From assembly GCF_026241895.1 (NCBI RefSeq), contig NZ_JAPJIV010000002.1, positions 248,001-312,000 of the forward strand: a DNA stretch of 64,000 bases. The letters run 5' to 3'. The translations under genes were made by a program, and so were the position numbers. The notes below the pieces were generated by a model. That model saw only the letters and a program-made list of their open reading frames with translations. It ran no database searches and was not told the DNA's origin. Positions within the stretch are counted from its first letter, which is position 1; each line of letters opens with the position of its first letter. This document shows, piece by piece, positions 18,567-28,358 of the stretch. The DNA is from Pseudomonas sp. RIT-562 (GTDB lineage: Bacteria > Pseudomonadota > Gammaproteobacteria > Pseudomonadales > Pseudomonadaceae).

Positions 18567-20188
18567 CAGACTTTGAATCGCGACACGCCGCCGCGCAGGC
18601 CCACGGCCACCTGGCTCAGTTCGTCGATGGCAAAACTGGCCTGGCGCAGGGACTCGACGGTCTGGCTGCTGGCATCACCCAGCTGCACCAGCGCATGGTT
18701 GATCTGTTCGGCACCGGTGGCCTGGGCCTGCATGCCTTCGTTAACCATCAGCACCCGCGGTGCCAGCGCCTGCACCTGATGGATGATCTGCGACAACTGT
18801 TCGCCGACCTGCTGCACCTCGGACATGCCGCGACGCACTTCCTCGGAGAATTTGTCCATGCCCATGACGCCCGCCGATACGGCTGACTGGATCTCGCGCA
18901 CCATCTGCTCGATGTCGTAAGTGGCCACGGCAGTCTGGTCCGCCAGGCGCCGGACTTCGGTGGCCACCACGGCAAATCCGCGACCATATTCCCCGGCCTT
19001 TTCCGCTTCGATGGCGGCGTTGAGCGACAGCAGGTTGGTCTGGTCGGCCACTTTGACGATGGTCACCACCACCTGATTGATGTTGCCGGCTTTCTCATTG
19101 AGGATCGCCAGTTTGGCGTTGACTAGGTCCGCAGCGCCCATTACCGAATGCATGGTGTCTTCCATGCGCGCCAGGCCTTGCTGGCCGGAGCCTGCCAATA
19201 CCGAGGCCTGGTCGGCAGCGGTGGATACTTCGGTCATGGTGCGCACCAGGTCCCGGGACGTCGCGGCAATCTCCCGGGAGGTCGCACCGATCTCGGTGGT
19301 GGTGGCCGCTGTTTCAGTGGCCGTGGCCTGCTGTTGCTTGGAGGTGGCGGCGATCTCGGTCACCGACGTAGTCACTTGCACCGACGAGCGCTGGGCTTGC
19401 GATACCAGCGCGGTGAGTTCGGTCATCATGTCGTTGAAGCCGGTTTCGACTGCGCCAAACTCATCCTTGCGATCCAGGTTGAGACGGTTGCTGAGATCAC
19501 CGGTACGCATGATTTCGAGGATGTTCACGATGCGATTCATCGGCGCCATGATGGCGCGCATCAGGAGCAGGCCACACAGGCCGGCGGCCAGTACCGCGAT
19601 CAGCAGCGAGATGCCCATGATGATCTTGGCCGTGAGCACCGCGTTATCGATGGCGATGATGTCCTGGTCGGCCACGGCCTTGTTCTGGCGGATAATATCG
19701 TTGAGCTTGACCCGGCCGGCCTTCCACGCCGGAGTCAATTGCTCATCGAACATGCGGATCGCCTCGACCTCCTGATTGCGCTTGTGCAAGTCGAGTACCG
19801 CGACCAGGATCTTGTTGTAGTCCTGATGCAGTTTTTCGAAGGTGGCGTATTCGAGCTTGTCCTCTTCTGTGGTGACCGTGCCGCGGTAGTTGCTCATCTG
19901 CTCCTGCAAACGGGCTTCGAAGGCATTGAACTCGGCTTGGTCTGTGGCACTGACGCCCTGGCCTTCCTTTAGCCCGAGCATGTGCTGGATCTGCAGATAA
20001 CTGTCGGACCAGGCCCCGCGAATCATCGAGCTGTAGTACACCCCTGGCAAGGCATCCTCACGAACGCTGGCCTCACTTTCCTCGATCTTGAGCAAACGGG
20101 AATAGGAGACGATGACCATCAGCAGCATGATGGCGATGATTACCGCAAAGCTCGCCAAAATGCGTTGGCGCAACGTCCAGTTCTTCAC
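18566..20188 (-). CDS. wspA: Surface-sensing methyl-accepting receptor WspA
   Basis: Inner-membrane chemoreceptor-like sensor, 540 residues. Domains: cytoplasmic start, membrane helix 1 (about 9-30), a periplasmic four-helix-bundle domain (about 35-180), membrane helix 2 (about 185-208), HAMP, then a long signalling coiled coil with the hairpin tip NLLSLNAAIEAEKAGEYGRG and flanking methylation helices. I start at GTG 20188 (VKNWTLRQRIL) rather than the upstream TTG because GAGGAC precedes it and it gives the usual N-terminus. First gene of wspABCDEFR; the promoter must lie in 20189-20496. Confidence 0.94.
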   Translation of the reverse strand: MKNWTLRQRILASFAVIIAIMLLMVIVSYSRLLKIEESEASVREDALPGVYYSSMIRGAWSDSYLQIQHMLGLKEGQGVSATDQAEFNAFEARLQEQMSNYRGTVTTEEDKLEYATFEKLHQDYNKILVAVLDLHKRNQEVEAIRMFDEQLTPAWKAGRVKLNDIIRQNKAVADQDIIAIDNAVLTAKIIMGISLLIAVLAAGLCGLLLMRAIMAPMNRIVNILEIMRTGDLSNRLNLDRKDEFGAVETGFNDMMTELTALVSQAQRSSVQVTTSVTEIAATSKQQQATATETAATTTEIGATSREIAATSRDLVRTMTEVSTAADQASVLAGSGQQGLARMEDTMHSVMGAADLVNAKLAILNEKAGNINQVVVTIVKVADQTNLLSLNAAIEAEKAGEYGRGFAVVATEVRRLADQTAVATYDIEQMVREIQSAVSAGVMGMDKFSEEVRRGMSEVQQVGEQLSQIIHQVQALAPRVLMVNEGMQAQATGAEQINHALVQLGDASSQTVESLRQASFAIDELSQVAVGLRGGVSRFKV

Positions 20189-20355
20189 AGTCAGTCCTCG
20201 GGGCCGGATCAAATGCTGCCGAGTATAGCTGAGGGTGGTGTTTCATTTATAAGACGGATGCGTACCAGTTCGCATATCGACGAATGATGACTGCGGGTGT
20301 GGTGCGAGCTTGCTGGCGCTGGCGGACCCGAAAGCAATGCGCCTTGAAGATTTTT

Positions 20356-20443
20356 CGCCGGCAAGCCAGGCTCCTACAGGTTGCGCGGCGGACACAGGAA
20401 ATGCATACGTCGAATACCTTGTAGGAGCCCGGCTTGCCGGCGA
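20356..20443. repeat. REP pair, GCCGGCAAGCC type
   Basis: Inverted arms CGCCGGCAAGCCAGGCTCCT and its near complement flank a 39-base centre. Degenerate single arms of the same kind flank it at about 20304-20325 and 20480-20500, making a small cluster between wspA and the DUF533 gene in this 300-bp intergenic region. Confidence 0.78.
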
Positions 20444-20496
20444 TGGCGGACCTGAGAACGATGCGTCCGGGCGATGTTTCGCCGACAAGCCTGCCC

Positions 20497-21219
20497 TTAC
20501 AAGGCCGCCTGGCGCACCTGCTTCTCCAGCTCGGCCTTCAACCCCGGTTCAAGCTTGAGCTGGCGGGCCAGTTCGTCCAGGTAGGATTTCTCCATGAAGT
20601 TCTCCTCATCCACCAGCATCACGCTGGCGATGTACATCTCTGCGGCTATTTCCGGTGAGCTGGCGGCACGGGCGACGTCGGTCGGGTCCAGTGGCTTGTT
20701 TAGCTCGGCATGCAGCCAGTGCTGCAATTCCTGATCGTTATCGAGTTTGGTGAATTCGCCTTCGATCAGCTCACGCTCGCGCTCATCGACATGCCCGTCC
20801 GCCTTGGCCGCCGCCACCAGCGCCTTGAGAATCGCCTGGCTGTGCTGCTCGACCTGGGCGGCCGGCACACGATCCACGGTTTGCGGTTCTTGCTTGGGTG
20901 CAGTGCCCTGCTGCGCCTGCCAGTTGCCGTAGGCCTTGTAGGCAATCACGCCCAGCGCCGCGAGGCCGCCGTAGATGGCGACTTTGCCACCGACCTTGCG
21001 CACTTTCTTGTTGCCCATCAGCAGGCCCATCGCGCCAGCCGCCAAGGCCCCGCCACCAGCGCCGGACAACAGCCCGCCGAGGCCGGCAGATTTTCCGGAA
21101 CCACCGAGCAGGCCGCCCAAGCCGCTGCTGGATGACTTGTTGTGCGAGCCCCCGGCCTTGTTTTGCAGCAAATCCTGGCCGGACTTAAGCAGTTGGTCGA
21201 GTAATCCACGGGTAATCAT
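20497..21219 (-). CDS. DUF533 inner-membrane protein (YebE-like)
   Basis: A 240-residue protein starting at ATG 21219, with a strong TTGGAGGCGCAC ribosome site. The first 75 residues are rich in Gly/Ser (GLGGLLGGSGKSAGLGG) and continue into a hydrophobic glycine-rich segment (about 58-100); the C-terminal half (about 125-235) is a TerB-like acidic helical domain (AAKADGHVDERERELIEGEF) that resembles metal-binding tellurite-resistance domains. YebE of E. coli is envelope-stress inducible; the role is unknown. It is divergent from the LysR gene across 183 bp. Confidence 0.82.
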   Translation of the reverse strand: MITRGLLDQLLKSGQDLLQNKAGGSHNKSSSSGLGGLLGGSGKSAGLGGLLSGAGGGALAAGAMGLLMGNKKVRKVGGKVAIYGGLAALGVIAYKAYGNWQAQQGTAPKQEPQTVDRVPAAQVEQHSQAILKALVAAAKADGHVDERERELIEGEFTKLDNDQELQHWLHAELNKPLDPTDVARAASSPEIAAEMYIASVMLVDEENFMEKSYLDELARQLKLEPGLKAELEKQVRQAAL

Positions 21220-21402
21220 GTGCGCCTCCAACATTCGGTCTATGGACCAATAAGGCCATCAGCCTAGATCGAAAGTGCCGCAAGCCCCCTTGAGAGAGTG
21301 CTTCCGGATGTTGCATGGATTCACAGACGGCCCCCCAGCCCATGAGAAAAAAAGATATACACTGGCATTAATCTAAAAATAGCGCCCACCGGGTAATCCT
21401 TC

Positions 21403-22317
21403 ATGATGACCTTGCGTCAAATCCGTCATTTCATCGCAGTGGCCGAAACCGGCTCGATCTCTGCCGCTGCGCAGACTGCGTTCATCTCCCAGTCAACCCT
21501 GACCCTGGCAATCCAGCAATTGGAGCAGGAGATTGGTGTCGGCCTGTTCAACCGCCACGCCAAGGGTATGACCCTGACCCACCAGGGCCATCAGTTCCTG
21601 CGCCAGGCACATTTGATCCTGGCCACCGTGGACAACGCCAAGCGCAGCTTGCAACAGAGCACCGACCAGGTCGCCGGGCAGCTGATCGTCGGCGTGACCA
21701 GCCTCGTCGCCGGTTATTACCTGGCCGATCTGCTGACTCGATTTCAGCGCGCGTACCCCAATGTCGAAATTCGCGTGATGGAAGACGAACGGCCCTACAT
21801 CGAGCACCTGCTGGTCAGTGGCGAAATTGATGTCGGGGTGCTGATTCTCTCCAACCTCGAAGATCGCCACGCCTTGCAGACCGAGGTCCTGACCCACTCG
21901 CCGCACCGCCTGTGGCTGCCCGCCCAGCATCCGCTGCTGGAACACGACAGCATCAACCTGGCCGACGTCGCGCGCGAGCCACTGATCCAGCTGAACGTCG
22001 ACGAAATGGACCGCAACGCCCATCGCATGTGGTGCAGCGCCGGCCTGCAACCGCGCATCACCCTGAAAACCGCTTCGACCGAAGCGGTGCGTAGCCTGGT
22101 AGCTGCCGGGCTGGGCGTTTCGATCCAGCCCGACATGACTTATCGCCCTTGGTCGCTGGAGGGCGACATTATCGAGGCGCGCCCCATCGCCGACCTCAGC
22201 CAGACCCTCGATGTCGGCCTGGCTTGGCGTCGCGGCACCGCTCGCCCGCGCCTGGTGGACCCGTTCCTGACCGTTGCCCGCGAGCAACCCCACGGCGGAC
22301 GCAAGCCATCTATTTAA
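21403..22317 (+). CDS. LysR-family transcriptional regulator
   Basis: A 304-residue activator-type regulator: winged helix-turn-helix at residues 4-62 (LRQIRHFIAVAETGSISAAA ...), a linker helix, and a periplasmic-binding-protein-like effector domain (about 92-290). ATG 21403 follows an AT-rich stretch. It stands directly before, and in the same direction as, the polyamine transport and dehydrogenase genes, so it may control them; LysR genes more often act on divergent neighbours, here the DUF533 gene. Effector unknown; a polyamine or an omega-amino acid is a reasonable inference. Confidence 0.88.
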   Translation: MMTLRQIRHFIAVAETGSISAAAQTAFISQSTLTLAIQQLEQEIGVGLFNRHAKGMTLTHQGHQFLRQAHLILATVDNAKRSLQQSTDQVAGQLIVGVTSLVAGYYLADLLTRFQRAYPNVEIRVMEDERPYIEHLLVSGEIDVGVLILSNLEDRHALQTEVLTHSPHRLWLPAQHPLLEHDSINLADVAREPLIQLNVDEMDRNAHRMWCSAGLQPRITLKTASTEAVRSLVAAGLGVSIQPDMTYRPWSLEGDIIEARPIADLSQTLDVGLAWRRGTARPRLVDPFLTVAREQPHGGRKPSI

Positions 22318-22419
22318 TCGAACGCCACCTTCAGTATTTAGTATTTGTCGACCTCGGGGCCTCGGACTAGTCTTGTTACATCTATATAAGACGGCCGGGC
22401 TCCAGTCACTGGGAGCACC

Positions 22420-23907
22420 ATGGCCACACAAGAAAAGAGAACCCGAAAAATGGCTGGCGCGCAGACTCCGTTGTTCACCGCGTTGTTGATCGATGGCGAA
22501 CTCGTCGCTGGGCAAGGCTTTGTCGAACCGATCATCAATCCCGCCACCGGTGAAGTGCTGACGCATATTGCCGAAGCCAGCACCGAGCAGGTCGAAGCCG
22601 CCATCCTTGCGGCTCATCGCGCATTTACCAGCTGGTCGCGGACCACGCCGCAGCAACGTTCGGCGCTGCTGCTGGACATCGCCAATGCCATCGAGGAAAA
22701 CGCTGACCTGCTGGCCCGCCTGGAATCGCTGAACTGCGGCAAGCCCTTGCACCTGGCCCGCCAGGATGACCTGAGCGCGACGGTTGATGTGTTCCGCTTC
22801 TTCGCCGGCGCCGTACGCTGCCAGACCGGTCAGCTCAGCGGCGAATACCTGCCGGGCTACACCAGCATGGTGCGGCGCGATCCGATCGGCGTAGTGGCCT
22901 CGATTGCGCCCTGGAACTACCCGATCATGATGGCCGCGTGGAAAATCGCCCCGGCCCTCGCCGCCGGCAACACCCTGGTGTTCAAGCCTTCCGAACACAC
23001 GCCACTGTCGATCCTGGCGCTGGCGCCTGCCCTGGCCGAGATTCTGCCACGGGGCGTGATCAACATTGTGTGCGGCGGTGGTGAAGGCGTTGGCAGTCAC
23101 CTCGTCAGTCACCCGAAAGTGCGCATGGTGTCGCTGACCGGCGATATCGTCACCGGGCAGAAAATCCTCCAGGCCGCCTCGAAAACCTTGAAGCGCACGC
23201 ACCTTGAACTGGGCGGCAAGGCGCCGGTAATCGTCTGCAACGACGCCGACATCCAGGCCGTGGTCGAAGGCGTGCGCACCTATGGTTATTACAACGCCGG
23301 GCAGGATTGCACTGCGGCTTGCCGGATTTATGCACAGGCCGGCATCCATGACCGGCTGGTGGCCGAGCTCGGCGCTGCCGTCAGCAGCCTGCGCTTCGCC
23401 GGCAAGCGCGATGCCGACAACGAGATCGGCCCGCTGATCAGCACCCGCCAGCGTGACCGCGTGGCCAGTTTTGTCGAACGCGCCCTCGGCCAGCCGCACA
23501 TCGAGCGAGTGACCGGCGCGGCCGTGCATTCCGGCGCCGGCTTCTACTACCAGCCAACCCTGCTCGCGGGCTGCAAACAGACCGATGAAATCGTCCAGCG
23601 CGAAGTGTTCGGCCCGGTAGTCACCGTGACCCGCTTCGATGAACTGGAACAGGCAGTGGACTGGGCCAACGACTCGGAATACGGCCTCGCCTCTTCGGTC
23701 TGGACGCAGAACCTCGACAAGGCCATGCAAGTTGCGGCACGCCTGCAATACGGCTGCACCTGGATCAACAGCCATTTCATGCTGGTCAGCGAAATGCCCC
23801 ATGGCGGCCTGAAACGTTCGGGCTACGGCAAGGACCTGTCCAGCGATTCGCTTCAGGACTACAGCGTGGTGCGGCACATCATGGCCCGCCACGGACAGCA
23901 TTTATAA
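22420..23907 (+). CDS. Aldehyde dehydrogenase, gamma-aminobutyraldehyde type (copy 1)
   Basis: A 495-residue NAD-dependent aldehyde dehydrogenase. Visible are the NAD-binding PWNYP motif, the general base Glu in HLELGGKAP, and the nucleophile Cys in [11 protein letters not shown], a context shared with E. coli PatD (YdcW), which oxidises 4-aminobutyraldehyde to GABA. It is clearly paralogous to the copy at 28359, with long identical blocks around the active site. ATG 22420 follows GGGAG; ATG 22450 is a possible alternative since homologues start near MAGAQ. It precedes the YdcSTUV-like importer, consistent with polyamine breakdown. Confidence 0.88.
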   Translation: MATQEKRTRKMAGAQTPLFTALLIDGELVAGQGFVEPIINPATGEVLTHIAEASTEQVEAAILAAHRAFTSWSRTTPQQRSALLLDIANAIEENADLLARLESLNCGKPLHLARQDDLSATVDVFRFFAGAVRCQTGQLSGEYLPGYTSMVRRDPIGVVASIAPWNYPIMMAAWKIAPALAAGNTLVFKPSEHTPLSILALAPALAEILPRGVINIVCGGGEGVGSHLVSHPKVRMVSLTGDIVTGQKILQAASKTLKRTHLELGGKAPVIVCNDADIQAVVEGVRTYGYYNAGQDCTAACRIYAQAGIHDRLVAELGAAVSSLRFAGKRDADNEIGPLISTRQRDRVASFVERALGQPHIERVTGAAVHSGAGFYYQPTLLAGCKQTDEIVQREVFGPVVTVTRFDELEQAVDWANDSEYGLASSVWTQNLDKAMQVAARLQYGCTWINSHFMLVSEMPHGGLKRSGYGKDLSSDSLQDYSVVRHIMARHGQHL

Positions 23908-23966
23908 AAAGCGCACTACGCTGACAATTAGCCGTAAAGGCATTGATGTTGAAACGTGAGAACACC

Positions 23967-23988
23967 GCGAACCTGTAGGCGGGTTCGC
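23967..23988. repeat. Small hairpin between aldehyde dehydrogenase 1 and the binding-protein gene
   Basis: GCGAACC-TGTAGGCG-GGTTCGC, a 7-bp perfect stem with no T run; the loop holds TGTAGG as in REP heads. It may be a decayed repeat or an mRNA-stability element. Confidence 0.45.
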
Positions 23989-24045
23989 AACGTTAGACCG
24001 TATTGAAAAACTGCCCCGACCATAATTAAAGAAGAGGGAAACCCC

Positions 24046-25197
24046 ATGTTCGTGCACAAGACCGCACTCCTCAGTGCAATCACCACAGCGCTGTTGGCCA
24101 GTGCCAGCATCCAGGCCGCCGAACCGCTGAAAGCCCTTGGCGCCGGCGAAGGCCAGCTGGATATCGTGGCCTGGCCCGGCTACATCGAACGGGGCGAAAG
24201 CGACAAGGCTTACGACTGGGTCACCGGTTTCGAGAAGGAAACCGGCTGCAAGGTCAATGTGAAAACCGCCGCTACCTCCGATGAGATGGTCAGCCTGATG
24301 GCCAAGGGCGGATACGACCTGGTGACCGCGTCGGGCGATGCGTCGCTGCGCCTGATCGTCGGCAAGCGCGTGCAGCCGATCAACACTGACCTGATCCCGA
24401 ACTGGAAAAGCCTCGACCCGCGCCTGAAAGACGCGCCGTGGTACGTGGTCAACAAGCAGACTTATGGCACCCCGTATCAGTGGGGCCCGAACGTGCTGAT
24501 GTACAACACCAACGTCTTCAAGACCGCCCCCACCAGCTGGAACGTGGTGTTCGACGCGCAGAACCTGCCCGACGGCAAGCCGAACAAGGGCCGCGTGCAA
24601 GCCTATGACGGCCCGATCTACATCGCCGATGCCGCGCTGTACCTGAAAACCGCCAAGCCGGAACTGGGCATCCAGAGCCCTTACGAACTCACCGAAACTC
24701 AGTACAAGGCCGTCCTCGACCTGCTTCGCGCCCAACAGCCACTGATCCACCGCTACTGGCACGACACCACCGTGCAGATGAGTGACTTCAAGAACGAAGG
24801 CGTGGTCGCGTCCAGTGCCTGGCCGTATCAGGTCAACGGCCTGATGAACGAGAAACAGCCGATCGCTTCGACTATCCCGCAAGAGGGCGCTACCGGTTGG
24901 GCCGACACCACCATGTTGCATACCGAGGCCAAGCACCCGAACTGCGCCTACAAGTGGATGGATTGGTCGCTGCAGCCAAAAGTCCAGGGCGATGTAGCCG
25001 CATGGTTCGGTTCGTTGCCAGCAGTGCCGGCCGCCTGCCAGGGCAGCGAGCTGCTGGGCGCCGAGGGCTGCAAGACCAACGGTTTTGACCAGTTCGAGAA
25101 AATCGCCTTCTGGAAAACCCCGCAGGCTGAAGGCGGCAAGTTCGTGCCGTACAGCCGCTGGACCCAGGACTACATCGCGATCATGGGCGGTCGCTAA
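24046..25197 (+). CDS. ydcS: Polyamine ABC transporter, periplasmic binding protein (YdcS-like)
   Basis: A 383-residue extracellular solute-binding protein of the spermidine/putrescine (PotD) superfamily. Residues 1-24 are a cleavable signal peptide (ALLASASIQA|A). The mature part begins with the DIVAWPGYIERG motif and later shows aromatic and acidic residues typical of polyamine pockets (GTPYQWGPNVLMYN). Longest similarity by motif is to E. coli YdcS, whose operon ydcSTUV-patD has the same gene content as here. GAAGAGGGAA precedes the ATG. A 102-bp inverted repeat separates it from the ATPase gene. Ligand not proven. Confidence 0.88.
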   Translation: MFVHKTALLSAITTALLASASIQAAEPLKALGAGEGQLDIVAWPGYIERGESDKAYDWVTGFEKETGCKVNVKTAATSDEMVSLMAKGGYDLVTASGDASLRLIVGKRVQPINTDLIPNWKSLDPRLKDAPWYVVNKQTYGTPYQWGPNVLMYNTNVFKTAPTSWNVVFDAQNLPDGKPNKGRVQAYDGPIYIADAALYLKTAKPELGIQSPYELTETQYKAVLDLLRAQQPLIHRYWHDTTVQMSDFKNEGVVASSAWPYQVNGLMNEKQPIASTIPQEGATGWADTTMLHTEAKHPNCAYKWMDWSLQPKVQGDVAAWFGSLPAVPAACQGSELLGAEGCKTNGFDQFEKIAFWKTPQAEGGKFVPYSRWTQDYIAIMGGR

Positions 25198-25221
25198 TAC
25201 CGGCGTAGCCCGTGTAGCCGG

Positions 25222-25323
25222 TGTAGCAGCTGCCGAGGCACGAGGCTGCGTTGGGCTGCGCAGCGGCCCCCGAGGTCGTCCTGCGGACTCGCAACGCAGC
25301 CTCGTACCTCGGCAGCTGCTACA
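25222..25323. repeat. R0-like inverted repeat inside the transporter operon
   Basis: TGTAGCAGCTGCCGAGGCA at the left and its complement ending GGCAGCTGCTACA at the right, with inner complementary GAGGCTGCGTTG / CAACGCAGCCTC. Placed in the 207-bp gap between binding protein and ATPase genes, the classic place for mRNA-stabilising repeats. Confidence 0.85.
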
Positions 25324-25404
25324 GGTAATTCATCGATATTCAGATTTTTCAGAAGTCCAGGCAGGGCCGCTGTGACGGCCCGCGCCTTTTCGGAGCACCG
25401 CACC

Positions 25405-26442
25405 ATGACGCTTGCAGTCCAATTCACCAACGTTTCCCGTCTATTCGGCGAAGTGAAAGCCGTAGACCGGGTTTCCATCGACATCCAGGACGGCGAGTTC
25501 TTCTCCATGCTGGGCCCTTCCGGCTCGGGCAAAACCACCTGTCTGCGCCTGATCGCCGGCTTCGAACAACCGAGCGCAGGCTCCATCCGTATTCATGGCC
25601 AAGAAGCCGCCGGGCTGCCGCCGTATCAACGCGACGTCAACACCGTATTCCAGGACTACGCGCTGTTCCCGCACATGAACGTGCGCGACAACGTCGCCTA
25701 CGGCCTCAAGGTCAAGGGCGTGGGCAAGGCCGAGCGCCTCAAACGGGCTGAAGAAGCCCTCGACATGGTCGCCCTTGGCGGCTATGGCGAGCGCAAGCCA
25801 GTGCAACTGTCCGGCGGCCAGCGCCAGCGCGTGGCCCTGGCTCGCGCCCTGGTCAATCGCCCGCGGGTACTGCTGCTCGACGAACCGCTTGGCGCGCTCG
25901 ACCTGAAGCTGCGCGAACAAATGCAAAGTGAGCTGAAGAAGCTGCAACGCCAGCTCGGCATCACCTTCATTTTCGTCACTCACGACCAGACCGAAGCCCT
26001 GTCGATGTCCGATCGCGTGGCGGTGTTCAACAAGGGTCGCATCGAACAGGTCGACACCCCGCGCAACCTCTACATGAAGCCGGCGACCACTTTCGTCGCC
26101 GAATTTGTCGGCACCTCGAACGTGATTCGTGGCGACCTGGCGCAACAGTTGAGCGGCAATCCACAACCTTTTTCGATTCGCCCGGAACACGTACGTTTCG
26201 CCGAAGGCCCGCTGGCCAGCCATGAAATCGAAGTCAGCGGCCTGCTCCACGACATCCAGTACCAAGGCAGCGCCACGCGTTATGAACTGAAGCTGGAAAA
26301 CGGCCAGACCCTGAACATCAGCCAGGCCAACAACCAATGGCTGGACACCAGCGCCCGGCACCAGACCGGTCAGCGGATCACCGCGCGCTGGGCCCGGGAA
26401 GCGATGATCGCGCTGCAAGACCACGCAGTCGGCGGGGTGTGA
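25405..26442 (+). CDS. ydcT: Polyamine ABC transporter ATP-binding protein (YdcT-like)
   Basis: A 345-residue ATPase that powers the importer at the inner membrane. Walker A GPSGSGKT (37-44), Q-loop VFQDYALFP, signature LSGGQRQR (135-142), Walker B VLLLDEPLGALD (155-166), H-loop FVTHDQTEA, and a C-terminal TOBE regulatory domain (about 270-340). ATG 25405 (MTLAVQF) is preferred to the upstream in-frame start because GGAG lies ten bases ahead. The next gene starts two bases after its stop. Confidence 0.92.
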   Translation: MTLAVQFTNVSRLFGEVKAVDRVSIDIQDGEFFSMLGPSGSGKTTCLRLIAGFEQPSAGSIRIHGQEAAGLPPYQRDVNTVFQDYALFPHMNVRDNVAYGLKVKGVGKAERLKRAEEALDMVALGGYGERKPVQLSGGQRQRVALARALVNRPRVLLLDEPLGALDLKLREQMQSELKKLQRQLGITFIFVTHDQTEALSMSDRVAVFNKGRIEQVDTPRNLYMKPATTFVAEFVGTSNVIRGDLAQQLSGNPQPFSIRPEHVRFAEGPLASHEIEVSGLLHDIQYQGSATRYELKLENGQTLNISQANNQWLDTSARHQTGQRITARWAREAMIALQDHAVGGV

Positions 26443-26443
26443 G

Positions 26444-27391
26444 ATGAACACCTTGGCTATCTCGCAAACTCCGTCGGGCGGCTCGCCGTTGCGCCGGTTC
26501 GCCAACCTGCTGTATCGCCGGCCCAACCTGTACCTGTCGATGCTGCTGGTGCCGCCGCTGATCTGGTTCGGTGCGATCTACCTCGGCTCGTTGCTGACCC
26601 TGCTGTGGCAAGGCTTCTACACCTTTGACGATTTCACCATGGCGGTCACCCCCGACCTGACCCTGGCGAACTTCGCTGCCCTGTTCCAGCCGTCGAACTT
26701 CGATATCATCCTGCGCACCCTGGGCATGGCCATCGTCGTGTCGATTGCCAGCGCCATCGTGGCCTTCCCGATCGCCTACTACATGGCGCGCTACACCACC
26801 GGCAAGACCAAGGCGTTTTTCTACATCGCGGTGATGATGCCGATGTGGGCCAGCTACATCGTCAAGGCGTATGCCTGGACATTGCTGCTGGCCAAGGGCG
26901 GCGTGGCGCAGTGGTTCGTCCAGCACCTGGGACTGGAGCCAGTCCTGCAATTCGTGCTGGGCATTCCGGGGGTGGGCGGCAGCACCTTGTCGACCTCGCA
27001 CCTGGGTCGCTTCATGGTGTTCGTCTACATCTGGCTGCCGTTCATGATCCTGCCGATCCAGGCTTCCCTGGAGCGCCTGCCGCCCTCGCTGCTGCAAGCC
27101 TCCGCCGACCTCGGTGCCAAGCCCCGGCAGACGTTCATGCAGGTGATCCTGCCGTTGTCGATCCCGGGCATTGCCGCTGGCTCGATCTTCACCTTCTCCC
27201 TGACTCTGGGCGACTTCATCGTGCCGCAACTGGTGGGTCCGCCGGGGTACTTCGTCGGCAGCATGGTTTATGCCCAACAAGGGGCGATCGGCAACATGCC
27301 GATGGCTGCAGCGTTCACCTTGGTGCCGATTGTGTTGATTGCCATCTACCTGACTATCGTTAAACGACTGGGGGCCTTCGATGCACTCTGA
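26444..27391 (+). CDS. ydcU: Polyamine ABC transporter permease 1 (YdcU-like)
   Basis: A 315-residue inner-membrane permease with six predicted membrane segments and the binding-protein-dependent transport domain; the EAA-type loop reads [15 protein letters not shown] (about 215-230), the contact site for the ATPase. ATG follows the ATPase stop by one base and its 3' end overlaps the next permease by 11 bases, so the three genes are translationally coupled. Confidence 0.92.
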   Translation: MNTLAISQTPSGGSPLRRFANLLYRRPNLYLSMLLVPPLIWFGAIYLGSLLTLLWQGFYTFDDFTMAVTPDLTLANFAALFQPSNFDIILRTLGMAIVVSIASAIVAFPIAYYMARYTTGKTKAFFYIAVMMPMWASYIVKAYAWTLLLAKGGVAQWFVQHLGLEPVLQFVLGIPGVGGSTLSTSHLGRFMVFVYIWLPFMILPIQASLERLPPSLLQASADLGAKPRQTFMQVILPLSIPGIAAGSIFTFSLTLGDFIVPQLVGPPGYFVGSMVYAQQGAIGNMPMAAAFTLVPIVLIAIYLTIVKRLGAFDAL

Positions 27392-28190
27392 GCGAGCTTC
27401 TTTAGGCCTGAAAATTGCGGCCTGGGGCGGGTTGGTGTTTCTGCACTTCCCAATCCTGATCATCTTCATGTACGCCTTCAACACCGAAGACGCAGCGTTC
27501 AGCTTCCCGCCCAAGGGCTTCACCCTGAAGTGGATCGGCGTCGCGTTCTCGCGCCCCGACGTGCTGGAGGCAATCAAGCTGTCGGCGCAAATCGCGGCCA
27601 TTGCGACCTTGATTGCGATGGTCCTCGGTACGCTGGCGTCAGCGGCCCTGTACCGCCGGGATTTTTTCGGCAAGCAAGGTATCTCGCTGATGCTGATCCT
27701 GCCGATCGCATTGCCGGGGATCATCACCGGGATCGCCTTGCTGGCGACTTTCAAGACGCTGGGGATCGAGCCGGGGATGTTCACCATCATCGTCGGCCAC
27801 GCGACCTTCTGCGTGGTGATCGTCTACAACAACGTCATCGCCCGCTTGCGCCGTACTTCCCACAGCCTGATCGAAGCCTCGATGGACCTCGGTGCCGATG
27901 GCTGGCAGACCTTCCGCTACATCGTCCTGCCGAACCTCGGCTCGGCGTTGCTGGCCGGCGGCATGCTCGCGTTCGCGCTGTCGTTCGACGAAATCATCGT
28001 GACCACCTTTACCGCAGGCCATGAACGCACCTTGCCGCTGTGGCTGCTCAACCAGCTCAGCCGCCCACGGGACGTGCCGGTGACCAACGTAGTCGCGATG
28101 CTGGTGATGATAGTGACCATGCTGCCGATCCTCGGCGCGTACTACCTGACGCGCGGCGGCGAGAGTGTTGCGGGTAGTGGCGGGAAATAA
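27381..28190 (+). CDS. ydcV: Polyamine ABC transporter permease 2 (YdcV-like)
   Basis: A 269-residue inner-membrane permease, six membrane segments, with the EAA loop [18 protein letters not shown] (about 160-177). It pairs with the permease upstream to form the translocation pore. The ATG lies inside the 3' end of that gene. A REP pair and 168 bp separate it from the second aldehyde dehydrogenase. Confidence 0.92.
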   Translation: MHSERASLGLKIAAWGGLVFLHFPILIIFMYAFNTEDAAFSFPPKGFTLKWIGVAFSRPDVLEAIKLSAQIAAIATLIAMVLGTLASAALYRRDFFGKQGISLMLILPIALPGIITGIALLATFKTLGIEPGMFTIIVGHATFCVVIVYNNVIARLRRTSHSLIEASMDLGADGWQTFRYIVLPNLGSALLAGGMLAFALSFDEIIVTTFTAGHERTLPLWLLNQLSRPRDVPVTNVVAMLVMIVTMLPILGAYYLTRGGESVAGSGGK

Positions 28191-28216
28191 CTGAATCCAC
28201 TGAAGGAACCGAATCT

Positions 28217-28307
28217 CTGTAGGAGTGAGCCTACTCGCGATGACTGACTTTCATTCAACAGTTATGTCGACCGTGAGACCGCTATCGCGAGCAGGCTCAC
28301 TCCTACA
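28217..28307. repeat. REP pair, GTAGGAGTGAGCCT type
   Basis: Arms CTGTAGGAGTGAGCCTACTC (one base off the consensus) and the complement of CTGTAGGAGTGAGCCTGCTC-type sequence, separated by about 42 bases, between the permease and aldehyde dehydrogenase 2. Confidence 0.88.
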
Positions 28308-28358
28308 TTCGAATCCGGTTTCGGCAGAAAAATAACAAGCTGTAATGAGGACAACCCC

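Noticed and set aside
21493..23901. 802-codon minus-strand ORF over the LysR and aldehyde dehydrogenase genes
   Set aside because: Shadow frame spanning two well-recognised plus-strand genes; composition is typical of antisense of GC-rich codons.
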